DNA of 64,000 nucleotides. Source: Cricetomys ansorgei. Lineage: Eukaryota > Chordata > Mammalia > Rodentia > Nesomyidae. This document shows, one piece after another, positions 12,661 to 23,315 of this stretch (position 1 is its first letter; each line of letters begins with the position of its first letter). Below the pieces are notes generated by a model, which saw nothing but the letters and a program-made list of their open reading frames with translations, made no database searches and was not told where the DNA came from. Location of the stretch: assembly GCA_026225945.1 (NCBI GenBank), contig JAMJFZ010001133.1, forward strand, positions 6,840,501 to 6,904,500, written 5' to 3'. A program made the translations under genes and the position numbers.

Positions 12661-12828
12661 AATTGGTCAGCGAGTCAAGGCACTTCTCACAAGTCTGAAG
12701 ATCTGAATTTGATTCATAGGCCCAATATGGTGGAGAGAACTATCTCTTATAAGTTGTCCTGTGATCTTTATGTGCATACTATGGCAAGTGCAACTATTAT
12801 TATTATTTCTCTTCCTCTCTCTCTCTAC
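12661..12828 (+). mobile_element. B2-superfamily SINE with CT-rich tail
   Basis: The order CAGCGAGTCAAGGCACTTCT, GAAGATCTGAATTTGATTCA (box B), ATATGGTGGAGAGAACTATC, AAGTTGTCCTGTGATCTTTA and GTGCATACTATGGCAAGTGC is the rodent SINE whose consensus runs CGGGTCAAGGCACTTGCC, then GAGTTCGATCCC, then AAGTTGTCCTCTGACC. The first ~15 bases are degenerate. A TTA-rich and CT-rich stretch forms the 3' end. Subfamily (B3A/B4-like) not certain. Confidence 0.7.
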
Positions 12829-13000
12829 TAAGTATTTTACAATTAAAAGCCAGCAAATAAAGAAAATCATGAACAATGAAGCCATAGTTTACTTTCAATA
12901 TAATTATTTCAAATGCATTTTAAATTCTTTAATCAGTACTTTGTAGTTAGATTATGAGATATCAAAATACACATGGCATTTAAAATATCTACTAACTAAA

Positions 13001-13135
13001 GTCAGGTGGTGGGTAGCGCATGCTACTCAGGAGGCAGAGGCAGGTGGATCTCTGTGAGTTTGAGGCCAACCTGGTCTACAGAGGGAGTTCTAGGACAGCC
13101 AGAGATACAATGGAGAAGCACTGCATTGAAAAATC
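13001..13135 (+). mobile_element. B1 SINE
   Basis: GTCAGGTGGTGGGTAGCGCA, then CAGGAGGCAGAGGCAGGTGG, ATCTCTGTGAGTTTGAGGCC, AACCTGGTCTACAGAGGGAG and TAGGACAGCCAGAGATACAA follow the B1 consensus in order. The TTTAATCCCAGC stretch near the start is deleted, removing part of the A/B-box promoter region. A purine-rich tail follows. Confidence 0.9.
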
Positions 13136-13200
13136 AAGACAATAATAATAATAACAAGAAGAAGAAGAAGAAGAAGGAGGAGGAGAAGGAGGAGAAGAAA
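13136..13200 (+). repeat. (AAT)n-(AAG)n-(GGA)n tail of B1
   Basis: The A-rich tail of the preceding B1 has evolved into triplet runs AAT, AAG and GGA, ending near 13200. Seen directly. The frame at 13006-13290 translates this as a Lys/Glu run and is not a gene. Confidence 0.9.
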
Positions 13201-14841
13201 TTTACTAAACTACTTACCATTCCCATTCAGTATGGTATAATAAAACAATTTCATACAGGAAAAAGATCTCAGAGCTTGACACCCAATTGAAAACTACAAA
13301 TACCTCGAAGTTATCTGATTTTTTTACTGTGGAGTGACTTAAAATTATCCTCTCTAACTGCTTTTGCTGGTCTTCATCAGGCTTAACTATGAGGAGACAA
13401 CAACCTGTGCATTGTATATCCACCAGTGCCTGTCTAAATAGAAAACTGTATTCCAGATTTCTATATGCTTTTCTAATGATTGTCTACCTCTTTTATATTA
13501 AATTGGTTTTGATACCTCGACATAGTGGGAGTCTCAGTCAGGAAAAATAACACAACTAGCTTCAATATGTTCCTTATATGAATGCCTCATCTAGTTATCT
13601 CTATAAACTGCTATGCTAGTGCCTTACAGCATAAATGACAGATTCCATGTACTTTAAAATATATGATTTGTTGCTCCAAGTAGAACAAGTTGTATCAATA
13701 ATTAATACTTTGTACTATTTAGCATTTTATTCCTCACTGTTATCAGTGATAAATACAGTGGTAAATACATGTTTGATTAGCCACAGTCTTGAAACAATGC
13801 CAAAACACTGTGCACAGTGCATCTTCCATTTACTTTGTGTTCTGGGTCAAAACTCAGCTCAGCACATTTCACAGAAGGCTCTACTTTGGTCAAAAGGAAA
13901 AATTTCAAGGACCCAGAGGTTTTTTTTGAATCCCAGATAGCTCTGAATCCTACAAATATTACATTTAGTTTTCTCATTCGTGTTTACTTTTGATATATCT
14001 CAATTTGCAAATTAGATATACAAAAAAAATTGAATCATAATAATATAGAACAGTTGCAACAATATACTACAGTAAAATTGTCAGAGTTTCTGCTTCTCTA
14101 GGTATCCTACTAAAATTAAAAGTGTTACTGACACACAAGGTGTGCAATTCAGGGGAGTCAATGCACAATCAGATCCTCTATGAAGTAGGAAAGGAAGGGC
14201 TAACGTACCAAGGGTGAATGATCAGTTTTGTTGCCAGCGGGGAAAATCAAGACATCCTGCCATTTTACTGCTCAGAATGTTGCACAATTAAAAATTTACG
14301 AACTGCTTTTCTGTTAGTCAATCTATTTTGATAATAAATACTGTCATCATGAGTACATAACCCATGAATGAAAACAGTGCACAAAATGTGAATGTGTGTG
14401 TATGTAGAAGATGATATATTTTATCTTATTAAGTGAAATCCTCACATTTTGTGCCTGATAATTCTTGTCCAATAAAGAACAGACACTGAAAAATGATAAA
14501 CATAAAAGTAGTTTTAAAAACACACATAGTGTTATGCTACCACCAGAGATATTTGTGAGAACAATTCCTTTGTTCACCAAACTATCTTGACTGCATTAAA
14601 GGACATAGAAATTCCATTGAGTGATTCTTTTATTTAGCTCCTGAGATGTAGTGATGACACTAAGAGCAGTGAATGTTTTTTGCTTACTTGCCAACTATGT
14701 AGCTATTGATGGTCCATAAGAATGTATAATTCCAGGTGTTCTAGTAAGATGAAATACTGCTTCACAATATTGATAGTGCCTAAGAAGAAAGTGTTACAAT
14801 TTCCTTAGTAATCTTCTATTATGTCATACATTGCGTCTTAA
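13201..14841. other. Non-coding stretch, nothing recognised
   Basis: Unique-looking AT-rich DNA. Frames at 13635-13940 (plus) and 13777-13977, 14347-14580 (minus) have no recognisable domain. Confidence 0.45.
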
Positions 14842-15205
14842 TTTACAACAAAGCACCTTGACCAGAATGCAAGTTAGGGAAGAAAGAGTTTATTCAGCTT
14901 ACACTTCCATAGTGCAGTTCATCACTAAGTTCATCTCTAAGGAATGTCAAGACAGAAACTTAAGCAGCTCAGGAACCTGGAGGCAGGAGCTGGTGCCAAA
15001 ATCACGGAGGAGTGCTGCTTACTGGCTTGCTTTCTATAGCTTGCTCATCCTGCTCTTTTATAGAACCCAGGACAATGAGCCCAGGGATAGAACAACCCAC
15101 AGTGGGTTGGGCCCTCCTTCTAATTAAAAATTTAAGAATAACTAATTAATAAAATGCCTTACAGCAGGTTGTTATAGAAGCATTTTCTCAAATAAAATTT
15201 CCTCC
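14842..15205 (+). mobile_element. Dispersed rodent repeat, family not named
   Basis: I recognise the phrase series CAAAGCACCTTGACCAGAAT, AGAGTTTATTCAGCTTACAC, GGAACCTGGAGGCAGGAGCT, AGTGCTGCTTACTGGCTTGC, TTTATAGAACCCAGG, then a GGGTTGGGCCCTCC phrase and AAATGCCTTACAGC as a common rodent interspersed repeat, but I cannot assign its class with confidence. The 98-residue frame at 14831-15127 is a passage through it. Confidence 0.6.
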
Positions 15206-15344
15206 ATTCAGAAAACACTAGTTTACACATGAAGTAGATATAAGACTATCCAGCATACTTTCTTATTTCATGTTTACAAGCAGAATAATAGCTCTGTAAG
15301 AAAGCTAGAGTCTACATTCCAGGTGCTACATTAAGAGGCCTGTG

Positions 15345-16010
15345 TCGTCTGGGTGGAAAATTGACACACCTTTAATCCCAGTATTCAGAAGACAGTGATG
15401 GTCCACATCTTTATTCCCTAAAAAAAACAGAGTGGAAGCAGACAGAGGAAGCAAAACTCAGAAGTGGCTTATCAGAAGAGTTAGCAGAGTAAGGACATTC
15501 TCAAATCTCAGGAGAAAAGGCAGGCTCTCAGCTCAGTTAAAGAGTTACATAATGGTAAGAGAAGTCAGTTGAGAAGCAGGCTGAAGAGTCAGTGGAGGAG
15601 CAGTTAACAGAATAAGTTGAAGAGTCAGTTACAGAGGAGTTACAGAAGTTGCGGCTGGAGCAGTGACAGAATTACTTACACAGTCAGTTATAGAGGCAGG
15701 ATGGAGCAGTGAGATCTCAAGGGGAAAGACACACAGAGACACAGCAGAGCTCAGCATAAGAAGCCTGGAACAGAGAGTGAGTTGAACCAGAAGAATCAGA
15801 GTTCAGAAGGTGCTAGTCAGAGTGGCTCAATCAGCTGTAGGTCTTGGAAGGCTAAAACTGAAGCCTTCTATGTCTGGACTAGCAATTTAAATGTTCTAGA
15901 CTGTAAGAAGGCTGAAGCCTTTCAGATCAAGTATTAAGAGTAGATTGTAAAGAGGCTGAAACTCATCAGGCCTCTGGGTTAGCACTGGTGATTTAAATAG
16001 ACAAAAGTAT
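15345..16010 (+). mobile_element. LTR-like element (RMER17-like), copy A
   Basis: Left end holds two B1-like A-box modules (15367-15386 and about 15404-15418). The body is rich in degenerate GAGTCAGTT/CAGTTA units, with the shared core GCAGGCTCTCAGCTCAG at 15520-15536 and GTTCAGAAGGTGCTAGTCAG near 15800-15824, and ends in AGGCTGAAGCCTT-type repeats. The same blocks occur in the same order at 37925-38690. I think it is a solo LTR of a rodent ERVK family; the name is from memory. No internal retroviral genes are seen beside it. Confidence 0.55.
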
Positions 16011-16084
16011 AAACTGTCCTTTGTCCTGAAACAACATCTACATCAACATCCACATCAATATTTACCTACGGGAGTCAACAGAGG

Positions 16085-16086
<2 letters not shown>

Positions 16087-16126
<40 letters not shown>

Positions 16127-16142
16127 TGTGTGTGGTGTGTAT
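16087..16142 (+). repeat. (TG)n microsatellite
   Basis: Nearly perfect (TG)n from 16087 to 16125, then imperfect to 16142. It abuts the 3' end of a minus-strand SINE and probably grew from the SINE's CA-rich tail. Confidence 0.95.
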
Positions 16143-16257
16143 GTAAGAGGACAGCCTTGTGGATTTGGATCTTCTTATTAACTTTAAATGGGTCCCAGGG
16201 ATTGAACTCAGGCTTTTAAAATAAGTGTTTTTGCCTGCTGAGCATATTGTCAGCCTA
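16143..16257 (-). mobile_element. B2-superfamily SINE, antisense
   Basis: The plus strand shows ATGGGTCCCAGGGATTGAAC, CAGGCTTTTAAAATAAGTG, then CTGCTGAGCATATTGTCAGC, the reverse complement of the same SINE type as at 12661 and 19020. The head lies at about 16257 and the 3' end adjoins the (TG)n tract. Confidence 0.65.
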
Positions 16258-16597
16258 AGCCTAAGTTTACAGTGAGCAACGGTACTCTGTGTACTGTTTA
16301 TAAAGTGGTTCAAATAGAAGTGCTCATCATCTCCTAGACTCACACAGTGAGTATTTTACATCCTTTGCAATTCAACCAAGTTTTTCCCTCTAATCATAGC
16401 TTTACCTTTGGTAGGGCATGGAAAACTTTCCCCAGCCTTAAATTGACTAACTAGTCAATGTTCCTTGTTCTTCTTCTTTTACTCACAAGTCCATCCCATT
16501 TTGGAGAGAAAAAAAAAGAATACATTGAAACAACTTCCCCCTGGATATTCAGACTCTCAAGTAATTCATTCATAATGGCTTTTATTTATTTTTGTGG
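16258..16597. other. Non-coding stretch, nothing recognised
   Basis: No coding or repeat signal seen in this gap between two SINEs. Confidence 0.4.
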
Positions 16598-16756
16598 GTT
16601 TTTTTTTTTGTTGTTGTTGTTGCTGTTGCTGGTATTTTATTTATTTATTTATTTTTTTAGACATGCTTTCTCTGTTGTAAGTCTGTAGAACATGGCTAGC
16701 CTGCTTCTGCCTCCAGAGCACTGGGATTAAAAAGGTGTGCACCACAACTGCCTGGG
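16598..16756 (-). mobile_element. B1 SINE, internally deleted, antisense
   Basis: A T-rich tail (16598-16660 with TTG and ATTT units) is followed by TTTCTCTGTTGTAAG, a CTAGCCTGCTTCTGCCTCCA junction, and CACTGGGATTAAAAAGGTGT GCACCAC...CTGCCTGG. The central segment between CTGGCC and CTGCCTCC is missing, so this is a deleted B1. Confidence 0.85.
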
Positions 16757-17389
16757 TCATAGTGACTTTTAAACACTTTGGTTGTCAATAACCTTGGACC
16801 TCTTCATAAAATAAAATAAGACAAACAAAAACTACTTATATATTCAGGAATTATAACTTTCTCGAGTGTCCTATCCTGGATTCGGGGATTGTCCTGTTAC
16901 TTACCTGGATCCAAACTATATTAGCAAGTCTGAGACAAGTCAGGACTGGATAAAACATACAAAATCAGAAAGGCTTCATTTTGAAAACTGTTGGAACTAG
17001 AGATAAAAAAATATGTCAATATAGAGGACAAACAGGAAATTCCTATGTCCTAGTCATAGGAAGGGAAGGAAGCTTGTTGAGACCATTCAGCCTGGGCCAG
17101 ACATCACCTCAAAATAACAATGAAAAGGCCCACTGAATTAGCATTTAGAACCCATAAATCCTTTAACATGATAAAATAGCCAACGTGTGGTAATAAATAA
17201 CTAAAGCAAACAAATCAAGACTTTTTACTAGAAAATAGCATAAAAATGCAATCCTAAAAAGCAACATTAACACTTCAATCCGAACTTAATTTGGTGTCCT
17301 CTTCAATCTACACATACCCCTTTACGAAAAACAGTATTCAACAGCCTATCTGATTTACCATCTTAAATTCAATCCTCAGTCCACAGGCA
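16757..17389. other. Non-coding stretch upstream of CpG-rich block
   Basis: No repeat assigned. A perfect splice-donor consensus AGGTAAGT is present on the minus strand at 16906-16899. On its own this is not evidence of an exon. Confidence 0.4.
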
Positions 17390-17679
17390 GAGGCATATGT
17401 TCTTGGCCCCCCAAAACACGACGATGTTGTACCTGCTGCTGAACCCAGTTGTGGGATCACTGTGGGCAGGGATGAAGGAAACAGACTCCCGAAGTCAGGT
17501 AAGCAGCAATAAGCAGATTCGTTTTCCTGGGCCTCTCTGCAGGTCTTCAGGTCCGCTGGAACAGGGAGACTTAACTGCACATGCGTCAACTAAGGGCTTC
17601 TCCCCGGGCATGCCAGGGCATCTCCCAGGTGACCCTAAGTGGGAGCCCAGCCCAGAATATGCTCCCTGTGAGCATGCAT
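17390..17679. other. GC-richer flank of the (TG)60 tract
   Basis: Composition rises here compared with the flanking DNA. A good donor-like CAGGTAAGC (GT at 17499-17500) and an acceptor-like pyrimidine-CAG (AG at 17541-17542) occur on the plus strand, only about 40 bases apart, too close to bound an intron. No protein family is recognisable in the frame that begins at 17397. Confidence 0.4.
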
Positions 17680-18011
<332 letters not shown>

Positions 18012-19019
18012 GAAACTGATGACTCCTTCTTATTGATTATTTGATGTCAAATCTGTAAGTAGTTTTGCATGTTTTTATTTTCACATGTTCTGTCTAAATG
18101 TTGGAGTATCTGGAATAATCTCATCCTGAGTGGTCTCAACTTTCCCTGTCTGTCTTACTCTGTGGGACCTGCTTATGTATCTGACCAGGTATTCCTGACT
18201 ACCCATGCTCAAAAACTTTCAACTGTGTTCCAGTATATCCTGTCACTTAATGTCGCCATCGTTTACTCAGTAATGTACACTGAAATTCAACATTCTTAAA
18301 ATTCTACTTTTTAGTGAATTATTCTTCTCAAATTTTTATTTTTTAAAAATATCTTATATGTATATAAAGAAATATGATTATAGCTGGCTCCCCATTTTCC
18401 TTTAAGAGACACCTATATCCCTCCCAACAAGACAACTTCCAATATCTTGTCCTGACTAGTCTTAAATTGCAACCTGCTATAATATAAATGTGTATGTAAT
18501 TGTTTTGATGAATATTTAATATGTTACTGATGTGTGTCACCTGCTGAATGCATTAATTGTAAATTTAATCATTCCAAATTCAAATAAGCTAAATCAGAAG
18601 AGAAAAATGATGAAGTACAAGATTCTGATATTGGTAATAAGGAATACTGGGCTCCTCAGAGAAAACAGGTACTATTCTGCTTTTAGCCAAGTATTTGGAA
18701 ATCTAGACTTTGCTTAAGGATGTTATCGATGGTTATCTATTTCAATATCATTTTTCAATTTTACTTCATGCCTAACATACAGTATTTGTGGGAAAAGTGC
18801 AAAAGACCTCAGTTTTCTGAAGTGATGGGACGAGTCTCTCAAATCCAAGGATTCAGGAAGAAGTTCCTCATCTTTTAGAGAGCCCTCTGTTAAAATTCCA
18901 TCTGCACACAGTGTGGAAACTTAAACTTCCCAGGTCGATTACATATTCTTTCCCAACACCCATGAGTTACATCATTATCTTCCCTTTTAAAAATCTTCTT
19001 TACATTTTATATTTTCAAT
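18012..19019. other. Non-coding stretch downstream of CpG block
   Basis: Returns to AT-rich composition. Frames at 18069-18299 and 18343-18540 show no domain. No repeat assigned. Confidence 0.4.
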
Positions 19020-19216
19020 TAATGCATGTGTGCATGTGTACATGCCTATGTGCATTGTGTGCGCACACATGATAAACAGGTGCTACCAGCAGATGTGGTC
19101 AGAAGACAGCCTGGTAGAGCCTGTTCTCTCTTTCCACAGTGTGTGCCCATGGATGGATCTCAGGTCATGGGGCTTGGCAGCAGGAGCATTTCCCACTGAG
19201 CCATCTCAGTGGCTAT
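19020..19216 (-). mobile_element. B2-superfamily SINE, antisense
   Basis: Reading the plus strand: TG-rich 3' end, GATGTGGTCAGAAGACAGCC, GTTCTCTCTTTCCACAGTGT, GATCTCAGGTCATGGGGCTT, GGCAGCAGGAGCATTTCCCA, then CTGAGCCATCTCAGTGGCT. This is the reverse complement of the SINE type at 12661, with the head at 19216. The 62-residue frame 19030-19218 is entirely inside it. Confidence 0.8.
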
Positions 19217-21849
19217 AACTCCCACCTTTCACATCCTTTATATATCTTTTGTTTTCACACAACTATATGTATATCTGAGTAGGAATAAATTCTAAACTAC
19301 CAGATCATAAATGTTGACAGATAGTTATTTGGCTTCTCTTTCTGCAAGTACGCAGAGATATGGATTGCAGAATTCAGTTTTAAAATTGTCCTTTCCAAAG
19401 CTTGGCAGCTATGTGAATTCTCATTAAACTTGTTTGTAATATTTATGACAGAATCCGTGCATGAGAAAACCTTTTGTTAATGCCGTGTATATACTGAAGT
19501 CTATAAGAAAGCCTATTCTTTTGGGTATAAATACAGCATGTACACTAATGGACAATGCAGTGACAGTAAATCTGTGTTAAGGCTGTCAAGCTCTACCTAA
19601 ATCACATGAACATACCATGCCTCTTCTTGACACACTCATCAGATGGTACTTAATACATATTTTGTTTTTCATCATGTGTGGGGGAAAAGAGATTGTGAAT
19701 GTGCCATGTGAACAAAAGTTCTGGGAAGCAGCTGCAGTTTCTACTGAACATTTTGCGAGACTGATCGACTGATTAGGATTTCACTGGTTGTGGATGGAAT
19801 GTTGCAAGTCTTGAGCCAAATTATCATGAACCATTTTTAACCTTCTTAATGGTCGTAAATTGCCCTCCTTTGTTCACAATCTTTGTTACCTCTGGGTAAC
19901 TCACTTGGAATGTACAGATTGCCAGCTTGCCAACCAACACAGAACCTAAGAACTTTGTAAAATGGCATCAAATGGCAGCTATAACAGAAGTGCCCCCACT
20001 TTGCTTTTAGCCACTTACTGAAAATTACACCAATGTATTTTAAAATTATTTTGATTCATGACTTTGTTTGCTTGATTATAAATACCCTCATATAGCTACT
20101 TCCACATTGGAGAGTGATTTTTAGGGTGACCTAAACCAGTGTTCCTGAGCCATACAGTCAAATGTATTTGGCTGCAGAATTAATCTTTCTTATCCTCTAT
20201 GGAGTGAGAAGTCTAAGTTTTTTAATTGATGATCCAAATTTCAGTTTTTATAGTAGCTGCAAAAAAAGACACATTTGGGCTTTTATTTTCTTCTGTGTTG
20301 TTCGAAATGAGCCATGTTGTAACACTTAATAAGAATCACTGTAGAAATAGGGTAACTAAAGTTAATGGTGCATATTTTCCCCAAAATAATAACTGAGTAT
20401 GGATTTTCAATTTTATTAGAGTTTGATATGGTACTGACAAAATTTAAATGAGTTAAAGATCTCTTTAGAGTGCTGTTTTAGTTCCATGATTCCATAGAAA
20501 GGGCCAACTGGCATTGGAAACCCTTTTATTTTGATTTTAATAGTTTCAGATCTGAAACTCTAAAAATACTTGGTACTAGACGTAGTAATATTTTTAAACT
20601 TTTGAAGACTACTGCATTTACATTCTCATTATTTATTATATAAAATGTATTTTTAAATATGTAAATAAATTTCTAAAACTCTTCTCAGTAATTATTTTTA
20701 CACACACGACCACAGTCACATATGAAATATTTGTGAACAGACATGCATTTATTTTTGTGGAAATAAATGTACTTCCTCAATTGAAACATTATTCATACTT
20801 GATATAAATGATCACATCATTCATTTATTTAAATTAGCTGAAAATGGTATGTAGCTCAAACTGCCATTTTGTAGATTTTTCCATAAATGTATCTGACCAT
20901 TTTTGGCATATGTTTCTAAAAAATTGGGAAGGTTATACAGATATTCAGACATATAATGGAATCTGTGTCCCACCACATTTTCCATAATTTTTTGTCGTAT
21001 TAGAAAAGATGAAAGGATCCGATTCAGTTGTGATAGTATGAATATCTCCGGGCTAAGAATTCTGCCTGCTTATTGCACTCAAGCTGCAACACTGTAGAGG
21101 AGAGATGCTGTGTTGACAAAAATAGACATAAAGACCGGTTCCCTCATTTTCAGAGTGGTTTATAATGCTTATGAGTTTTAAAGGCAAATTATCTGGAAAC
21201 TGAATGATTTCTTTAGGCAAATTATATATAAAGAAAACTTATTACAATTCTTAATGAGTGTTTTGTTGTTTGTTTTAGAACATATGGTGGCTCTAAATGA
21301 ATCAATTTTGAGGAAATTTTTACTTTGAGGTCTGAACTATTTTGATTATGATTTTTACAGTTTGACTTTTAGACAACAGGATTACTGTTAAAAGTATAAT
21401 GGGCAGAAAGAGACCACATTAGTTTCCAGGACTCCTTTCTAGGTGTATGGGGCTAACCATTAGCTAGCTTTCTTTTAAATGAGTAAACAAATAAATAAAT
21501 GAGAAATAATTTCTCATCCAAATATTTGCTTTTTATAAATCAGCATAGATCTCTGATTTGCTTAATTATTGAACTGCAACTTTATGTATTGTCTTTTCTG
21601 CAAATTTGACCCATGAGTCCATTTATGCATTATGTAGAAAGCATATATACCTGTATACATATAGTCATCAAGCATTCTGATGCTATTGAAACACCAAATT
21701 CACTGAAAATCAAATATTTATAAAACCAAATTGAATATTTTAAAGAATTGAACATTGCAAATAATTCTGTAGTGTGCTTTGCTTATATGAGAAGACAAAT
21801 GGAATTGGAAAATGTTTTACTCAAATGTTAACAAATATTGAATGCAATT
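19217..21849. other. Repeat-poor stretch, candidate conserved non-coding DNA
   Basis: About 2.6 kb with no SINE, L1 or LTR that I recognise and no credible open frame. It holds an 18-bp perfect palindrome (20542-20559). Absence of recognisable repeats in a window otherwise full of them is compatible with selective constraint, but this is inference only. Confidence 0.4.
20535..20566. repeat. Palindrome, 18 bp perfect core
   Basis: AGTTTCAGATCTGAAACT at 20542-20559 equals its own reverse complement. Extending outward to 20535-20566 adds five more complementary pairs and two mismatches. It could form a cruciform or present two inverted GAAACT half-sites. Confidence 0.9.
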
Positions 21850-23315
21850 CTTTTTTTTTTAATTGAAAATATGTTTGCTTTTTTTTTTAAACTCATATAG
21901 TACACCCTGGTCATGGTTTGCATTTCCTATATTCCCAGTTTCTCCCCTACCCTTCCCATCCAGATCCACTACTTTTATATCTCTTGTTAGAAAACAAACA
22001 GGCTTGAAATTGGTAATAATAAAATAAAGGAAAATATAATATGATAAAATAAATAGTGCCCCTCTGGCTTCCCCAGTCTTTGTGCATCCGCTTCCAGCTC
22101 TGAATGGAGACCGTTGATGGAGACATCGAATTTAGGCCTGACTTAGCACAGGTTTCTCACTGTTTTCATTATATCTGGATGTGGGTCTCTGTATTTGTTC
22201 CCATCTATGACAGGAGGAAGATTCCCTGATGATGGTTTAGCAAGGCACTCTTTGATAAGTAGAGCAAAATATCACTGGAAGTTGTTTTACTGCTATGTGT
22301 TTTTTTTTTTTTATTGGTTGGTTTGTTTGTTTCTTTTAGAACAATAGTATTTGGTTTTACTCTAGGTCCCCAGACTATCTATTCTTGACTTCTTTGTCAC
22401 CAAAGCAGTGTCCAGTTTGGGTTTCCTCTCCTGGAGCAGCCCTTCAGTTAAATCACATATTGATTACTCCCAGAAGCTTTGAGCCACCATTGTCCTAACA
22501 TATATTGCAGGCAGGCACAACTGTTGGTCAAGGAGTTTGTGGAAGGGTTGGTGCTCAACTTTCTATTTTCATAGAGTGCAGAGTACCTCCCTGTACCAGA
22601 GATCCTAGAATATATGGGTAAAGGCCATATGTAGGCATCAGCTTGACTTCTCCATGTTCAATGAATTGTAAAGCTGTTGTCTCCAGCAATGAGGCCTTGC
22701 TGTCAGTTTCTCAGGAGCAACCTAATATTTAGACAGCAGCTTGTGTAGTAAGGAAAGTCCATGAAACCACTTTGTCCAACTCTCAAACTTTCTTTCTACT
22801 AGAAACTTCCTTTGGTGCAAAAAGCTACCCAGTTGGGACTCTGTCTCCTCCATTTTTTTTTTTTTTTTGTGATTTTTATTTTGATTGCCTTAACATGTAT
22901 GTGTTTTAGGAAGCTTCTACTGCATTATGTTTATGTACTACTCCTCAAATGGTCCTTAATTTTAGCTATCTTTCCCTTCATTTCCTCCCTCTTCACTCTA
23001 CCCCACCTCACTGGAACATCCTGTTCCAACCCACCCCATGCATTCATAACTACCTATTCTATTTTATTTTCTTAACAAAATCTAGCTGTTCCTTCTAGTC
23101 CCTTACTCCATTCCTAACCTCTGTGGTTCTATGGATTGTAGGCTGGTTATCATTAATTTAACAGCCAATATCCACATATAAGCAAATGTATGCCACGTTT
23201 TTCTTTCTGGGTCTGTGATACCTCACTCTGGGTGATATTTTTTCTAGTTCCATCCATTTATCTGTGAATTTATTGATTTCATTTTTTAAAGGCTGAGTAA
23301 TGCTGCATTATTTAA
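21850..23315 (-). mobile_element. 5'-truncated L1 (Lx-like), antisense
   Basis: Minus-strand L1 whose poly(A) end is the T-run at 21851-21860. Going up in coordinates one meets the 3' UTR (TCTGTATTTGTTCCCATCTA, GGAGGAAGATTCCCTGATGA, AGTATTTGGTTTTACTCTAG, GATTACTCCCAGAAGCTTTG, TGTTGGTCAAGGAGTTTGTG) and then the end of ORF2 (GATACCTCACTCTGGGTGAT, CTAGTTCCATCCATTTATCT, GGCTGAGTAATGCTGCATTA). It breaks off near 23315, so only the last ~50 codons of ORF2 remain. Its ORF2/3' UTR junction closely resembles the L1 at 49420-51960. The 87-residue frame at 22812-23075 lies in the 3' UTR. Confidence 0.85.

Noticed and set aside
14831..15127. 98-residue frame
   Set aside because: Lies wholly within a dispersed rodent repeat.
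16899..16906. Perfect minus-strand splice donor AGGTAAGT about 0.9 kb from the CpG block
   Set aside because: Such 8-mers occur by chance at this scale and no first exon can be delimited; noted only for anyone testing transcription from the CpG block.
17499..17542. Splice-donor-like and acceptor-like pair on the plus strand
   Set aside because: The two sites are only about 40 bases apart, shorter than a workable mammalian intron, and no coding sequence joins across them.
22812..23075. 87-residue hydrophobic frame
   Set aside because: Lies within the 3' UTR of an antisense L1.
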